From contig CAUYLG010026875.1 in the NCBI GenBank assembly GCA_963573385.1, forward strand, positions 1-64,000: DNA of 64,000 nucleotides, given 5' to 3'. Positions 1 through 15,030 of the stretch are shown piece after piece. The DNA is from Cacajao melanocephalus (lineage: Eukaryota; Chordata; Mammalia; Primates; Pitheciidae). The translations under genes were made by a program, and so were the position numbers. A model generated the notes under the pieces. The model saw only the letters and a program-made list of their open reading frames with translations, searched no databases and was not told where the DNA came from. Numbering within the stretch: position 1 is the stretch's first letter; each line of letters begins with the position of its first letter.

Positions 1-210
1 GTTGTTTCCTGACTTTTTAATGATCACCATTCTAACTGGAGTGAGATGGTATCTCACTGTGGTTTTGATTTGCATTTCTCTAGTGATCAGTGTTGATGAG
101 GTTTCTTCATGTTTGTTGGCTGCATAAATGTCTTCTTTTGAGAAGTGTCTCTTCATATTCTCACTCACTTTTTGATGGGGTTGTTTCTTTCATGTAAATT
201 TGTTTAAGAT
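1..210 (-). mobile_element. L1PA-type LINE-1 fragment, ORF2 3' part, antisense
   Basis: The plus strand reads as the reverse complement of the L1 ORF2 end. It shows the conserved block around 'ctaactggagtgagatggta', then 'tttgatttgcatttctct' and 'cactttttgatggggttgtt'. Similarity stops near 210, so the copy is 5'-truncated there, while its 3' end lies beyond the left edge of the window. The low divergence from the consensus points to a primate-era L1PA copy. It has no coding capacity. Confidence 0.85.
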
Positions 211-2689
211 TTTTATTATTCCTGCAATCTTACAAGTAAAGTATTATTATTCTAAACTAATTCAGAAAGCCAAATTTGGGTGAAGGAACTTGGCCAAGGT
301 TTCCACTTGTCAATCTTGCTACACACTTTAGGATTTCCTTTGTCTCACACTGACTTTCTGAGCACACTGTGGGGAAAGTGAGAGGGCCCTGGGGGCTCCT
401 ACCACATGCTCGATATAGTCCAGAGCTCTTCAGAGGACAGATGTAAGGACAGGTCTAACTTTCCTTTTCTTTTGCTGTGGTTCCTGTGATGAACCATGAA
501 GATAACTGAATCCACTGGACTCCTGTTACACATGTAAAGGATACTTCTGTGTATCACCTTCCGCAGTGAAGACACGTTCAATTACATTACAGTGCTCACT
601 TACACCCTTTTCTTCCCCTGAGAAATTGTGAAGTCCCTTAATCTCTTCATAATTCTCACTGGATATGACCTCCTGTTAACACTTAATTGCTTCAAGCAAA
701 TTTATTTTTAATCGTAAAGCAACATAAGTGTAGCATTACTATTAGAAACTAAAAAGAAAGACACGCATTAATGCATGCATATTTGGGAAAACTTCAGAGA
801 AGCAGGAGTGACATCAATTGTGACACAGACATTCACTATTGCTGTCAACATTGTGTGATCAGAGCAGAGACTGGAAAAATGTTATTTCCAAGTTGTCAGG
901 TCTGAAGATTGGAGAATCCAAGGTGTGGAAGTAGAACTGTAATAAACCAGGACAGTAAGACTAGCAGTGGAAATGGTAATGGTAAAGAGGAGTATATATG
1001 CTTTCTTATTATATTTTTTCATGTTTTTGAATTTTAATATTTTTAAATGAATTATACACCTTTTAATTGGTACCTGGAGTACTCTGTTACATAATAAAGA
1101 TTCCATAAACATTTATTTAATTGCACTTTATTCAATGACTAATGTAGAGGTGCTCAACATTTAAACATTTGTATGTGGATAATTCTTATAGTAGGAACAT
1201 TAAATTATAGTGGAAAAAAACAGAGTGCTTTAATGTTGCTAAATATTTAAGTGTGCTCTGAAGGTTGTTTCTGAAAGCTCATTACTGCTTTCTTTAAGAG
1301 AGCAGTAAATTGTGAATGCCTTTAGCCTTGTTCTTCCAAAGGAAAACATGATAAAAAGGAGTAACGCATTCCAGCTTTCGGTTTTAGATGAAAATCAGGA
1401 TTTGTCCTTTGGCTAGAGTCAATATAAAAAATAAATTCTAAATGCCTCCTTGATTTAAAGAAAGTTTCTACAATATACTTTCCTATGCAACTCTGGCTCT
1501 TTGGAAGAGTCCTGTTAAGACAAAGAATATGGGAATGAGTATGAGGGGATGGAGTGGTGGGGATGATGCAGCTACTGAGCTGAGGATTCAGGAAAAGTCG
1601 TGAAAGAAAGGTCAGATCTTTCATCAAAATGATGAAGTCGGTGTTCATACTTAAAACAGTATTCAAATTATGTGTCCTTTTCTAATCATATTTTCACTTG
1701 TCCCTGAAGCCATCCCAAATTTATCTAAAGCTTCTCACATCAAGGATCCACCAGAGAAAATGCCCCACCTCTTCCCTAGAGGCAGTGGACCAAAGCCAGG
1801 ATGTGAACTTTGGAAAAAAATGTGTGGTTACAGGAAATTCCTCACAAATAGCCTTCAAATTATGGGGTTGACATATTGAACGGTAAGCATTATTTTCTAA
1901 TTGTATTCATTTTTGTTTATTATAAGCACATAAAAAGCATTTATTTTCAAAGAGTGGGCATATGTGTTAAGGACCTGAGACCAAGATTCAAGGGAAAAAC
2001 TGAACTAATTTTGCATTCCACATTATCTTGAGCCTTTGAGATGTACATTATCAACCAAAGAACTTGTTTTTTAGAATAAGCTATTTTGAGTGCTTTCAAA
2101 GACTAAAGGAGAAAATTAAGGTGAAGAAAATCTAGAGATATTATAAAAGACAAGTACAGGCAAATAAACTGTAATTGTAAATTATTATAAAAATAATTAA
2201 CAGCAAGAGAGGGGAAAGTAGGATAGCACCACATTACTGGATACATCTGTAGAGCTATGAAAGGTTGGAGCATTGGGAATAAGAAATGGAAACTAGGGAA
2301 GATAAGACCTGAGGCGTTCTGGAGGGAGAGATGTGCTGCTACAGGAGTCTTGGAATTTTAGCTGAGTACAGAAACAGAGCAACTGAAGAGATACAGTTTG
2401 AAAGTGCTGTACTTGTCACATTTGGAAATTTATAATCATAATGCTTTTAAGTATTTTGGTTGAGATTTTATATGAGTAATATTTGAAAATTTAAAAGTTC
2501 GTTCAAGAATAATTCTCCTGTAGTTGTATGAGTATAAATACATAAAGTCTAAATTAATTTCAAAAAGTTATATTAGCATATAAACACATGCAAAATCTAT
2601 TTGGAACGGAACATTATTTTCCATTGTTAAAAGTGAATGGTACTCTGATTGTATAATACAAATATGATTGTTAAACACGGGGTCAAGCA
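211..2689. other. AT-rich sequence without recognised elements
   Basis: No transposon, RNA gene or convincing coding frame is seen. The open frames are short (up to 114 codons at 1322-1666, minus), overlap stops in all neighbouring frames and show no motif. A stretch near 230-330 faintly resembles an eroded MIR but is not callable. Confidence 0.5.
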
Positions 2690-3180
2690 TCTTATTATCT
2701 AACAACCACTGCCTCTCTTTCCAGCTTACCCCAATAATCTCTTAGCCCTACCAGGACCACATTTTATATCTATGGCCCTGTCAGTATCCCTCACCCCACA
2801 CCCCTAATCCCACTCATATGCGCATCTCACCTTTGGACATGCACCTTCTGTCCACCTTGACCCATTCTCTACCCTTTCCTGTCCTGCTTTTGCCAGGGAA
2901 GTTAATCTCTACAGGGAGGTTTACCTTATATACCTTCCTGTTGGGCTTAGCCAATGGGAATCCCAGCAGAATATAAGAAGAGAGTAGAGTGAAGTCAGTT
3001 ATTTATCTCCCAGTTCACTTCCTGGGATGTTGTGCTCAACTGCTTATGCCCCTTGGACAAAGGTCTCTGTCTCCTCTCAAAGGCTCCAACTCTACTGGAA
3101 CATAGATTAAGCTAATCTTCCTCTTGTTCATTGTCCTTGTTTAGAGGTAGAATTATTCTACTGCCACCAGTTACAGCATT
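2690..3180 (+). repeat. Possible old interspersed repeat, family unknown
   Basis: This pyrimidine-rich block is distinct from its AT-rich surroundings. It contains 'gccaatgggaatcccagcag' followed by a purine run and 'cctctcaaaggctcc', an arrangement I associate with an old, high-copy mammalian repeat that I cannot name with confidence. No reading frame of interest lies in it. It could also be unique sequence. Confidence 0.3.
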
Positions 3181-3409
3181 ATTCTTTGAGGTTTTTTTTC
3201 TCTGTACCTTCATGTTTTAAAATTGCCCCTTCAACAGAAAGCTTTCCCAGAAAATGCTAAACATATCTGTTTTCTCTCAGGGTCACTCTGCTTGCCACAC
3301 ACCTACCCAGCTGTAATCTGAATGTAAATCATTTTATACACTCCTACCTTTGCAGGTTCTACTGTTGCAGACGAATGCAGCTTGCAGAAACACAGTTATC
3401 CTGACTGGA

Positions 3410-3975
3410 TGTGACAGACGAAATAATGGGCCCTCAAAGATGTTCACTCCCAGTTATAGGAATCTGTGAATGTGAGACATGACACAGGTAATTTGTAGGT
3501 GTAATTAAAGTTAGGGACCTTGAGGTGGGGAGATTATTCTGACTTATCTGGGTGGGCCCTATCTAGTCATGTGAGTTTATAAAAGCAGAGAACCCTCCCA
3601 GTTGTGATGAGGGAGATGGAAGGATGTAAATTGGACTTGACCATTTGCTTGTTTTGAAGGTGGAGGAAAGAGGTACAAGCCAAAGATGCTCGACTTGTAG
3701 AAACTGGGACTGGCTGTCAAATTGCAGCCAGCAAGAAAACAAGGCACTCAGTCCTACAGCTGCAACTAACTGAATTCTGCCAACAATTCACTAAGTAGGA
3801 AACAGATACTCCCCTAGAGCTTGCAGAATGAACCACGTCCTGCTGACACCTAGAATTTGATCAGACTTTCGTCTTCTGAGCTACACAACTGGAAAATAAT
3901 AAATTTGTTATATTAAATCACTAAGATTGTGGTAATTTTTAATGGCAGCAATAGGAATCTGGATTGACTGTAAAT
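3410..3975 (+). mobile_element. MLT1-like MaLR (ERVL) solo LTR, sense
   Basis: The order of blocks fits an MLT1 LTR: 'gatgttcactcccagttata', 'gaccttgaggtggggagatt', 'tgggtgggccc', 'ctgctgacacc', 'ggaaaataataaatttgtta' (polyadenylation signal AATAAA) and the terminal 'ggcagcaataggaatc'. It is well diverged, consistent with age. No second LTR or internal region follows, so it is a solo LTR. The exact ends and subfamily are uncertain. Confidence 0.7.
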
Positions 3976-4449
3976 CTGTAACTAGTAATTGAGTTTAAGT
4001 GCTGTCCCAGGAATCCTATATTACCCTACTCAACACTCACCAGATGACAATTTATTGGGTTGTCCCTTCTCAAAATTCCATGCATTCTCTCTCATCTTCA
4101 TATTCTTCATATTCATCCCATAAACTCATTCTTTTCTAACACCGTGAAAAAAGAAGCATTCAGAAGAGGACTGGCAAAAACTCCCTCTACAGCACTGACC
4201 ACCTTTCTGAAATCAAGCTCATTGGCTCCACCCTCTCCTTCTTTTAACTGAGAAGGAGAAGGAGCTGTCCTTCCCATCTGAGACCAATCTACTCGTTTGG
4301 GCAATAGGTCTCATTCTCTTTCACTTAGGAAAGTAACTCCTAACAATGGAACACTTTCCTAGCATTGCTGCTTTTTTCCCTTTTTACTACATAATTTTGA
4401 TCACCTCCCAAACTGACAGTAATATACTTCATCTTTCAAACACCTTTTC

Positions 4450-4960
4450 TTGAACTCATATCCCCCCTCAAGCTGCCATCTTGTTTCTCTGTCCTTAAAA
4501 TTGAGCTGCACATTCTACTTTTACTTTCTTTCTTCACAATCTCTTCTCAGCTTGCTCTTTATCACCCCCCTGCCTTTTTTTTTCCTTTTTTGAGAAAATA
4601 CTGTATCACACTAGCGACTCCCCTTGGCCAATTTAATGCTCAGGTCTCATCATTGCTCAGTTGACCCATCAGCAACTTTTGACCAATCCCTCCTTCTTCC
4701 AAGAGACATGTGTGTGGCTTTTATGACCTCACTTTCTCTTGCTTTTTCTCTGTCTACATGGAAGGCTCTTTCCTAGAAATCTTGGCCAGCTTTTTCTCAT
4801 AAAGAGATGATAGGGTACCATAGCTACAGTAAGAGTTGATAGGGTGCCATAAAGGGATTATAGGGTACTATCTACCATGGTAACCATGATAGGGCACCAT
4901 GAGTTTTTTTCATCAATATATAAATATATCATGATGATAATAGTACCTATTGTAAGACTG

Positions 4961-4999
<39 letters not shown>

Positions 5000-5345
5000 C
5001 TGGAACACTGGAACTGTTCGTTATTTCTAGAAATGTTTGCAGTCGTTACTATCTCCCCAACTTTTCAATGGTTGGGTGCCTTAGGTCTTGGATTTGGGAA
5101 CTCTTGTCTGTGTATATGCAATTCCCAGGTTATCTTATTTTATGATATTGAATATTTCCCAAACAACTCCAGACTGCAAATACTTCTAAACTTAGTGTCT
5201 AATCATCATCTAAAAGTTAATCACTGAGCTCCTCATACTTGTTTTTCCCAGGTTTCTCAAACCAATTAAATTAAATTAAATGGCAAACCCACTCTTCCAG
5301 TTGTTCAGACCATAAAATCTGCCTCCTCTCTCTTGCACTTGAAAT
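4450..5345 (+). mobile_element. L2 LINE fragment, ORF2 reverse-transcriptase part, sense
   Basis: Several separated blocks match the L2 (CR1-clade) ORF2 in the right order: 'gttgacccatcagcaacttt' with 'tccctccttctt', then 'gttgggtgccttaggtcttg', corresponding to the region just before the catalytic part, then 'gagctcctcatactt' and 'ccagttgttcag'. The copy is very old and full of indels, and a TG microsatellite has expanded inside it. It cannot encode a working enzyme. Similarity may begin as early as 4080. Confidence 0.72.
4962..4997. repeat. (TG)18 microsatellite
   Basis: Uninterrupted TG dinucleotides lie within the L2 remnant. This length is usually polymorphic. Confidence 0.97.
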
Positions 5346-5669
5346 GGAAACCAAAATCTTTTTTTGTTAGGTATACCTTCAATTTTTATCAAGGAAATTA
5401 TATTTTCTCAAATCCTTGAGAGCCAACATCGTGATTTAATTCATCATAATTTTTTAATTGGAAAAGGGCTACCATTAGTACAATCAGTGAACAGACATTT
5501 GGGGTATTTGAGTGTAAACTGTGGAACTTAAAGTGGATAGGTATGCATCCTATCATCACAGCTAAAAAATAAGGAAAGGTTTAAGACAAATTTGTTGCTA
5601 GCTAATAAGACCACTTTAAAAATCCTGTAAATATTTTAATCAACATTTCAAATGCAACAATGGAATTTT

Positions 5670-5885
5670 TTAGAACTTTAATGAGATGTAATTGAGGTAT
5701 ATTAAACAGACATACATTTTTAGTACTATTTGAGTAGGTTTGACATATGTATATACCCAGGATATTATACTGCAGTGAAGATAACAAACATTTTGATCAC
5801 TCATAGAGATTTCCATATACCTCTTTGGAGTCAGTTTCTCCCTTCATCCTCATCCCCAGACATTGACCAATCTACTTTCAGCTGA
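5670..5885 (-). mobile_element. L1ME/L1M 3' UTR fragment, antisense
   Basis: The segment matches the antisense of the old L1M 3' region: 'gtaattgaggtatattaaac', a 'gacatatgtatataccc' block and 'ccagacattgaccaatctac'. It abuts the 5' half of an L1M at 5886 in the same orientation. The two may be one element with a large internal deletion, or two insertions. Confidence 0.6.
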
Positions 5886-8590
<2,705 letters not shown>

Positions 8591-8599
8591 CTCCTATCC

Positions 8600-10189
8600 T
8601 GCCACTATGTTAATGGGACCTACCTCTGGACAAAACTGTGGAAAGCAACAACAACAAAAACAAGAAACTATCAAGAAAATGAACAGCCACGTAATCAGTT
8701 CTCCAAATTCTGACTCCTCATCACAAGCTGTTTTTGCTTACATTTCAGAGTCTATGGGTGGTTTTTTCATATTTTGTTCATTGTATTTAGTTCATCGAGT
8801 AGGAAGCATGAACTATAAGAGTTTTACAGCAGTGTGTCAGAACTGACCATGGCATTGGTTATACAGTGATGGAATAGGAACAAGCAAACATCTTTTTAGA
8901 AAAGGGAAGAATGAGAAAGGTCCTTAATCTGTGGCAGTTAGCAAACACTGCTTCCTTGCTGAATTTCCCCCAGCTTCCTCTTTTTTTGCTGTGTATGAAT
9001 AACTCATGTCTGCTGTCTTCCTTAGACTCTGAGAGTCTCTTCCATGATCCTCAGTGGTCTAATGTGAAGTTCATGACAGAGAGATGCTGCATGAGTGCTG
9101 GTACAGAAATTGGGCAGAGGGCAATGTTAATAATTGAACAATCAATATTCATGAAAGTGTGTAATTTTTGTGGCGATAAAACCTTGAGTTTTTGCAGGCT
9201 AATGTCTATTTTGTTTTAATAAACTCTACATCAAGTTAATTATACATGTAGTTCTTAAACCTGATGAATCCCCTCTCTTATTTACTGGGGTTTGTGTTTG
9301 CACATCCTCTTTCCCTCATTTTAGTGGTATGCATCTTGAGGTCATACAAAATAGATGCTAGGGCAAGAAGGAGACACTGTTAATTAGCTTGGTACAATTG
9401 GGATGGATTTTAGAATCATATCTCCTGTTTTTTGGGTTAAACATATAGCTGGTTTTTCCAATTTTGTGGAGCTGCAAATTAGTGGATTCTCAGTCACATT
9501 AAATGGCTCCTTAGAAAAGAGAAACCCTTTTTCAGCAAAAGTATTTCCTTTCATCTTTCTCGGTAACTGACCAAGTCTCGCCTCAGCTTATCTCATGGTG
9601 TCTTGTTAAAAGCATCGAGAAGCAGCCAACAGACATGAATATTCTAGCTTTTCTGACTTTTTAGCAATAGACATATTAGGCAAAGTTTTTACTCCCTAAT
9701 TCTCTATTTTAATTTTAACTACATCAGAAATTCATTGGAACTCTTCCCTCATCCTCATATTCAATCATATATATGTCCAACATATTTTTATTTCTATTTA
9801 CTTCTCAAATGCAATAATAATTTCCTATCTCCCTACAACCATTTGGACAAGTTGTTTAGAAGAATGCTGACTGGAGGCAAAAGTCATTTCAAAAATAAAT
9901 TATTTTTTGATAGACAAACTATATTCAAATAATAATAAGGGAATTACCATATACCATAAATATGTTGTCAGCTTAAAGTAGATCTGCATTAGACATTTTC
10001 CAAGACTGATATACAAGCTTATGAGATAGAAGAATGATGTATTCGTTTGCAGAAAATATATTTCTAAATCGATGGATTCTGTAATTTCTTTCATTTAGAT
10101 CTGAAAAGTGTCCAATGTCTTTCTCTAAGAGCTATGAAAATGAAGACAAATAGACTTTTCTCTTTAATCTCTTAGATACCAATATTGAT
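8600..10189. other. Unique-looking AT-rich sequence
   Basis: Nothing recognisable is found. The longest frame (8911-9219, plus, about 102 codons) has no domain, no splice context and no compositional signal, so I do not call it a gene. Confidence 0.5.
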
Positions 10190-10440
10190 TTATCAATTTA
10201 ACAAATGCTTAGCTGTGTGTATTGTGCATCCTGCACTCACACTGGACTCCATCCTGCGTATACACTGGGAGCGGACAGCCTTGGAGCTTGTGTCTGACAG
10301 AAGGATGGGCCCAGAAATGATTAGAAGGAAAACAAATGAAAATATAAAAACAAAGGAAAATTAGAGAAGTGCCATGATGTAAAATAAAAGCAGGATGCTT
10401 GACATGAGAACATAACACAGAGAAAGATGTATTTCAGACT
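10190..10440 (-). mobile_element. L2 3' region remnant, antisense
   Basis: The antisense L2 3' UTR pattern is visible: 'atttaacaaatgcttagctg', then a 'tacactgggag' block, 'cttggagcttgtgtctgaca' and 'agtgccatgatgtaaaataa'. Divergence is high and boundaries are approximate. Confidence 0.55.
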
Positions 10441-10744
10441 GTGTTATCACAAACAGATTCCTCCAAGAAAGCCCTGTTAAAATGCATTTCATTTTGTTTG
10501 TTTAGTGTAACTTAACATTTTATGTTTCATAGACATTTATTTTGTAATCCATTTATTAAAAACAAGCATATGGTATATATACATTGTACAGGTTAAATTG
10601 GCAGTTTTGGTGTAACCACTTTAAATAAAAATGTCAGAGGACTCTTGTAGTATTATGACCTCATTTCAAATATTTTCATGATCCAAATAACTGAAAAAAC
10701 TTATATCATTCTTCTGCTACCTTTGCCTTTCCAAAACTATCCCC

Positions 10745-10935
10745 TACAATTTATGTCAGAGTGCTTTTGTAATATTTTAAAAATTATGTCACTCCCCTGT
10801 TTAAAGTCTTTCAATGTTTTAAATTGAATTTATAATCCACCTGAATTCCTCTTGTGGGCATATGAAGTCTCTTACATGATTTGGGTCTATCTCCCTATAA
10901 TTATAACACCCCCCACCTCTTCTTCTCATACCCTG
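10745..10935 (+). mobile_element. L2 remnant, sense
   Basis: The blocks 'atgtcactcccctgtttaaa', 'gtctttcaatg' and 'acatgatttgggtctatctc' match the C-terminal/3' part of L2 in order. It is about 300 bp from an L2 piece in the opposite orientation, so two independent insertions or an inversion are possible. Confidence 0.62.
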
Positions 10936-11059
10936 CCAGAGGAAATGGGATTAACTCTAACACTTGGAGAGAACAATCTGGTTGCATGTGACAAAACTGA
11001 AAAAACACAGTTACTTTGACCATTATTTTACATATGAAAATGAAGAAAAAACAGAACTG

Positions 11060-11260
11060 GCAATAAAGGTTATGCACAAAGATGTTTAATGCAAAAGTTC
11101 TTTGTTGTAGTAAAAATAAATTAATAAGACAGAAGACATCCTGAAAATGATCAAAATGTTCATTAGTTTATGGAAGATTATAGAGAATTATTCCAAGAAG
11201 ATCCCCATGATTACCAGCTATTACAACATATTGGACATTGATTTCAGAATGCATGTGTTT
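11060..11260 (+). mobile_element. Possible L1MC/L1ME 3' remnant, sense
   Basis: The stretch 'gcacaaagatgtttaatgca' and the A-rich sequence after it resemble the 3' part of old L1MC/L1ME elements. The match is weak and this is a tentative call. Confidence 0.38.
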
Positions 11261-11768
11261 AGGTATCTGGGAATATACTTGTCGAGGCAAAGATCTAGTG
11301 CTGAGCAGCAGACTGGGACTATTACACTAGAGATGAGAGAATGTCTTTCCAGCTGATCTGCACCAACTAGAAACATAATTTCCTCCCCATTCCCTATGGG
11401 CTTTCCTGCTAGCCAGCCTGAGTTTGAGCAAGTTGAGAGAGTCGTGTTTATTTAAGGGTTAGCATACTCTAGATCTGTCAAGGATAAAGCAGTGCTAGCT
11501 GCTACTGAGGTCCAAGACCAGAAGGGAAAAGGAAGCAAAGAAGAAGAAAAGAAATGGAAGAAGGGAAAAGAAGAGAGAAATCATAAGAGATAACTCAAGT
11601 CAGAAAAACAATGTCCACTGAGTAAAAAAGACATGCTTGTGAGGAACAAAGTAGTTTTAAAATATACTGCTTATTAAGAAACTCAAAAAAGAATAAAGTA
11701 AAATGTGGTTACAATTCTTTATGCGGTAATTCATGAATAACCAAATGAAGCAGGATCATAGTCTAGAA
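11261..11768. other. No recognised element; purine-rich in its second half
   Basis: The interval 11510-11590 is a strongly purine-biased (GA-rich) run on the plus strand. No gene or repeat is recognised. Confidence 0.5.
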
Positions 11769-11986
11769 CAAGCTTGTCCAACCTATGGCCCATGGGATAC
11801 AGGCGGCCCAGTATGGCTTTCAGTACAGCCCAACACAAATTCATAAACTTTCTTAAAACATTGGGAGACTCTTTGCCATTTTTTTTAGTTCATCAGTTAT
11901 CCTTCGTGGGAATGAATTTTATGTGTGGTCCAGGACAATTCTTCTTCCAATATGGCCTGAGGAAGTCAAAAGACTGGATACCCCTG
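11769..11986 (-). mobile_element. MER30-type hAT-Charlie DNA transposon
   Basis: This is a non-autonomous element of about 218 bp. Its ends are inverted: 'caagcttgtccaacc' at the left and 'ggatacccctg' at the right, the reverse complement of which begins 'caggggtatcc'. Internal blocks such as 'cccaacacaaattcataaac' and 'gacaattcttcttccaatat' fit MER30 in reverse. Flanks 'gtctagaa' (11761-11768) and 'gtttagag' (11987-11994) match at 6 of 8 positions, the 8-bp target duplication expected of hAT elements. It has no transposase. Confidence 0.85.
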
Positions 11987-11994
11987 GTTTAGAG

Positions 11995-13209
11995 GAAGTG
12001 TGGATGGGAGTAGATTGTGTACAGTTCTGTAGTTGGCTCAGATATTAACTATGTTACAAGTAGACTTGCTCATTTCTTCAAAAAATTAGAATATCTGTTA
12101 CAAACTTTCATTTTGGGCATCCAGCTAGTGATTCTGACTGAAGGATTTACAGCTTCAAATTTGATAATGTATATAATGGTAGTCTATGTACTAGGATAAA
12201 AATTAGAGTTTAGAAGATTGTCATAGTAACTCTGAAGAAAAATAAAGGGCAGGGGGTTGTGGTAGAGCCTAATTTTTTGTGGGTTCAACATAGAAAGTCA
12301 GATCAGAACTGTGGCTCAGAGATACTGACTTTTGCGATAGTTATCCAACAGCTTGGTTTGGGGGCTACAAGAAGCCTCTATCAATATTTGTTCAGGCAGT
12401 TTTCTAAGGCTGCAGCTGATTTTTAAGCTGAAAAAGTTCAACTCTCTCTAGACTTTTCAAACATCATCCTCATCTCTGCTTACAGTTCTACCTCTATATT
12501 CCACAAGTTAGTTCAATGCAATTGTAAAGAAATAGCCATTCTGTCCAGGGCTGTTTTTCAGAACTTCAAGATGAGGGATCACAAGTTTCTTTTCAATAAA
12601 AAATGTTTTATAGACTAATAGGTTTTAAACAGTGAATTCTAGACACATAATAAAATAACCCAAACATAATTGTATCACCAATTATGGCAAGCACTAACTT
12701 CCATTCTGAAACTAGCTTTTTTTTTCACTCAATACTTTGATTTAAGACTTATGCTTCTTAAAGTGGAAATACTTGAAAAGCAATTGAATTAATATGATGA
12801 AAACAAGGCAATAATATAATACATTTGAGAGAGTTCCAACCAATTGAGACTTCCTTCCACTAAACAGGAACAGCAAAGTATATCTGGGGGCATCACTGAT
12901 ATAAAAGTATATTCACTCCAGGCTATTATGCCATTTCATAGGTGCTGAGTGATCTTGGGAGGTACATAGCTGCCTGTGGACTTTGCCTCTGTCTTTATAT
13001 GTGTGAGTTTCCAAGCCTAGTTAATGGCGGGACTGCATTTTTTTCTTTTTCAATCCAAGCTTATCTTCGATCTTTTAGTTGTGGACAGATTTCTACTCTT
13101 TCAATAGAAATTATAAAATGAGAGTATATTGTTTTATAAATTGCTATGTGATAGAACAATATAGAGAGGAAAATAGATTGCATTAATTGCAAACTTTTAA
13201 AAAATATCA
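11995..13209. other. No recognised element
   Basis: AT-rich, unique-looking sequence. No frame over 60 codons has any supporting signal. Confidence 0.5.
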
Positions 13210-13500
13210 GGCCAGGTTTGGTTGCTCATGCCTGTAATCCCAGCACTTGAGGAGGATGAGATCACCTGAGGTCAGGAGTTTGTGACCATCCGCCAACATG
13301 GCAAAACCCCATCTCTATAAAAATATAAAAATTAGTCAAGCGTGGTGGTGTATGCCTGTAATCCCAGCTACCCAGGAGGCTGAGGCAGGAGAATCACTGG
13401 AACCCTGAGGGGCAGAGGCTGCAGTGAGCCGAGATTGAACCACTGCACTCCAGCCTAGGCAACAGAGCAAGACTCCATCTCAAAATAAAAAAAAAAAGAA
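13210..13500 (+). mobile_element. AluS-like SINE, sense
   Basis: A full-length but mutated Alu: 'catgcctgtaatcccagcac', middle A-rich linker, second monomer with 'aggaggctgaggcaggagaa', and 'actgcactccagcctaggca' before an A-tail at about 13484-13500. The left monomer carries small deletions. Target duplications are not obvious. Confidence 0.95.
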
Positions 13501-13807
13501 GATATAATAAAATACAAATGAGAATTTAGCTCAATAAGTTTGAAATAGAATAACAAAATAAATATATAAATAAGTCAAATAGGGAAACTAATAAAGAAAA
13601 AGACAGATATCAATTTTTAAAAAGCATAATTAACAACATAAAAACAAAACTGATTGACCAAAAACGAATTCTTATAAAGTTCCTCCACACAAGAAATGTC
13701 AAGCTTTTGAAAGTCTAAGTATAGTACAATGTAGATAATTGGCTAAGAAACTACTAATTTGCTCCAAGAAAAGGCAGAATCTTTTTCTGTTATTTTGCCT
13801 CTTAGCA
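13501..13807. other. A-rich unique sequence
   Basis: No element is recognised between the Alu tail and the antisense L1 end. Confidence 0.45.
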
Positions 13808-14100
13808 GCTTTACAGAGGTATAACTGACATACCAAAAAAAAGGGCACATGTTTAATGTATACAATTTGATGAGTTTGGACATGTGCTTATACCCAACCA
13901 CGATCTAGGTAATAAACATATCCATTACCTCCAAAAGTTTCTTTGTGTTCCTCTGTGTGTGTGTTTGTGTGTGTATGGTAAGAACGCTTATGATGAGATC
14001 TGCCCTCTTAACAAAATTTTAAGTGCACAATCTTATTGTTAACTATATACAGTGTGTTTTACAGGAAAGCTTTAGAACGGTTGGCATAACTGAAACTTCA
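13808..14100 (-). mobile_element. L1M 3' UTR fragment, antisense
   Basis: The antisense L1M 3' UTR is visible as 'cagaggtataactgacatac', 'aatgtatacaatttgatgag', 'aataaacatatccattacct' and, after a short TG-rich run, 'ttaactatatacagtgtgtt' and 'cataactgaaacttcacata'. Confidence 0.65.
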
Positions 14101-14934
14101 CATACATTTGAACTACAATTCACAGTGGAAAATATATTTAAGAGAGAAAAATTCATTTGCAAATAGGTAGAGATCCTAAAATAAAGACATAACAGATTTG
14201 AAGAGAAAAATCTGATGTGATATTGAAGGCCAGAGATGGTATAAATATGGGGAAAAATTCTTCATAACCAATTGCTTTTTTAGAGAAATGTAGTAAAATA
14301 TGTGTTTTATTTATTAGAAGACAAAAACTTTACCTATGACCCACGTAAATCTAAGGCTTATTTGTCCTCAAAGAAGACACATGGGGGTGGCTTTTTTTTC
14401 CAAATAATTCAGAACATTATTGAAATGGGGCTTTACCACAGGGATTCCTTAAGAAAACCAAATGGACAACCACCCCTCAAAGAGCATGACAGCTTTACCC
14501 AGTGATTACCAAAAATTTTCTGTCCAGGTATGAGGGAGAAGTCCAGAAATATTAGTGAAAAAGAGTCGACGTGTTTTTAGATAATTTCAAGAGAGTATAG
14601 CCACTGAAGGTGGGCATACAGTTTTGCCCTCAGCAAGTAGCCTAATAAGCTTATGGAACTAATACTCTAAAATACGTAAGGTGGAATGGGGAGAAGGCAG
14701 GCAATGGCAAACTGGGTCCCGACTTGGATAGATGATGACGTGAGGGGATTTCCTATGTCAGAGAAATGATGAAAACAATATTGGTTTGAACAAAGGTTCA
14801 CCACCCACAAGCATTTGAAAGATCTGAAACCATTTTACTATCAGAACAAAATACGAAAGATTATTTTGAGAAAACAAACCTATGGGGCACAAAATACTCC
14901 AAAAGTTAAAGGGAAAAAAGTCTCCATTCTAGAA
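14101..14934. other. No recognised element
   Basis: Unique-looking AT-rich sequence. Short frames near 14302 and 14815 have no supporting evidence. Confidence 0.45.
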
Positions 14935-15030
14935 AAACAAATTATTCCACAATGTATAATACATCAATACATCACATTGTATCCCACAAACATATATGAT
15001 TATTGTTTTTCAATTAAAAATAAAATTTAA
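14935..15030 (+). mobile_element. L1M 3' terminus, sense
   Basis: The end 'attccacaatgtataataca', 'cacattgtatcccacaaa' and 'caattaaaaataaaattt' fits the last about 90 bp of an L1M/L1MA 3' UTR with its A-rich end. Confidence 0.55.

Noticed and set aside
8911..9219. 102-codon frame in unique sequence
   Set aside because: No motif, no conservation evidence available and AT-rich composition typical of chance frames.
10209..10418. 69-codon minus-strand frame as a gene
   Set aside because: It lies within an antisense L2 3' remnant.
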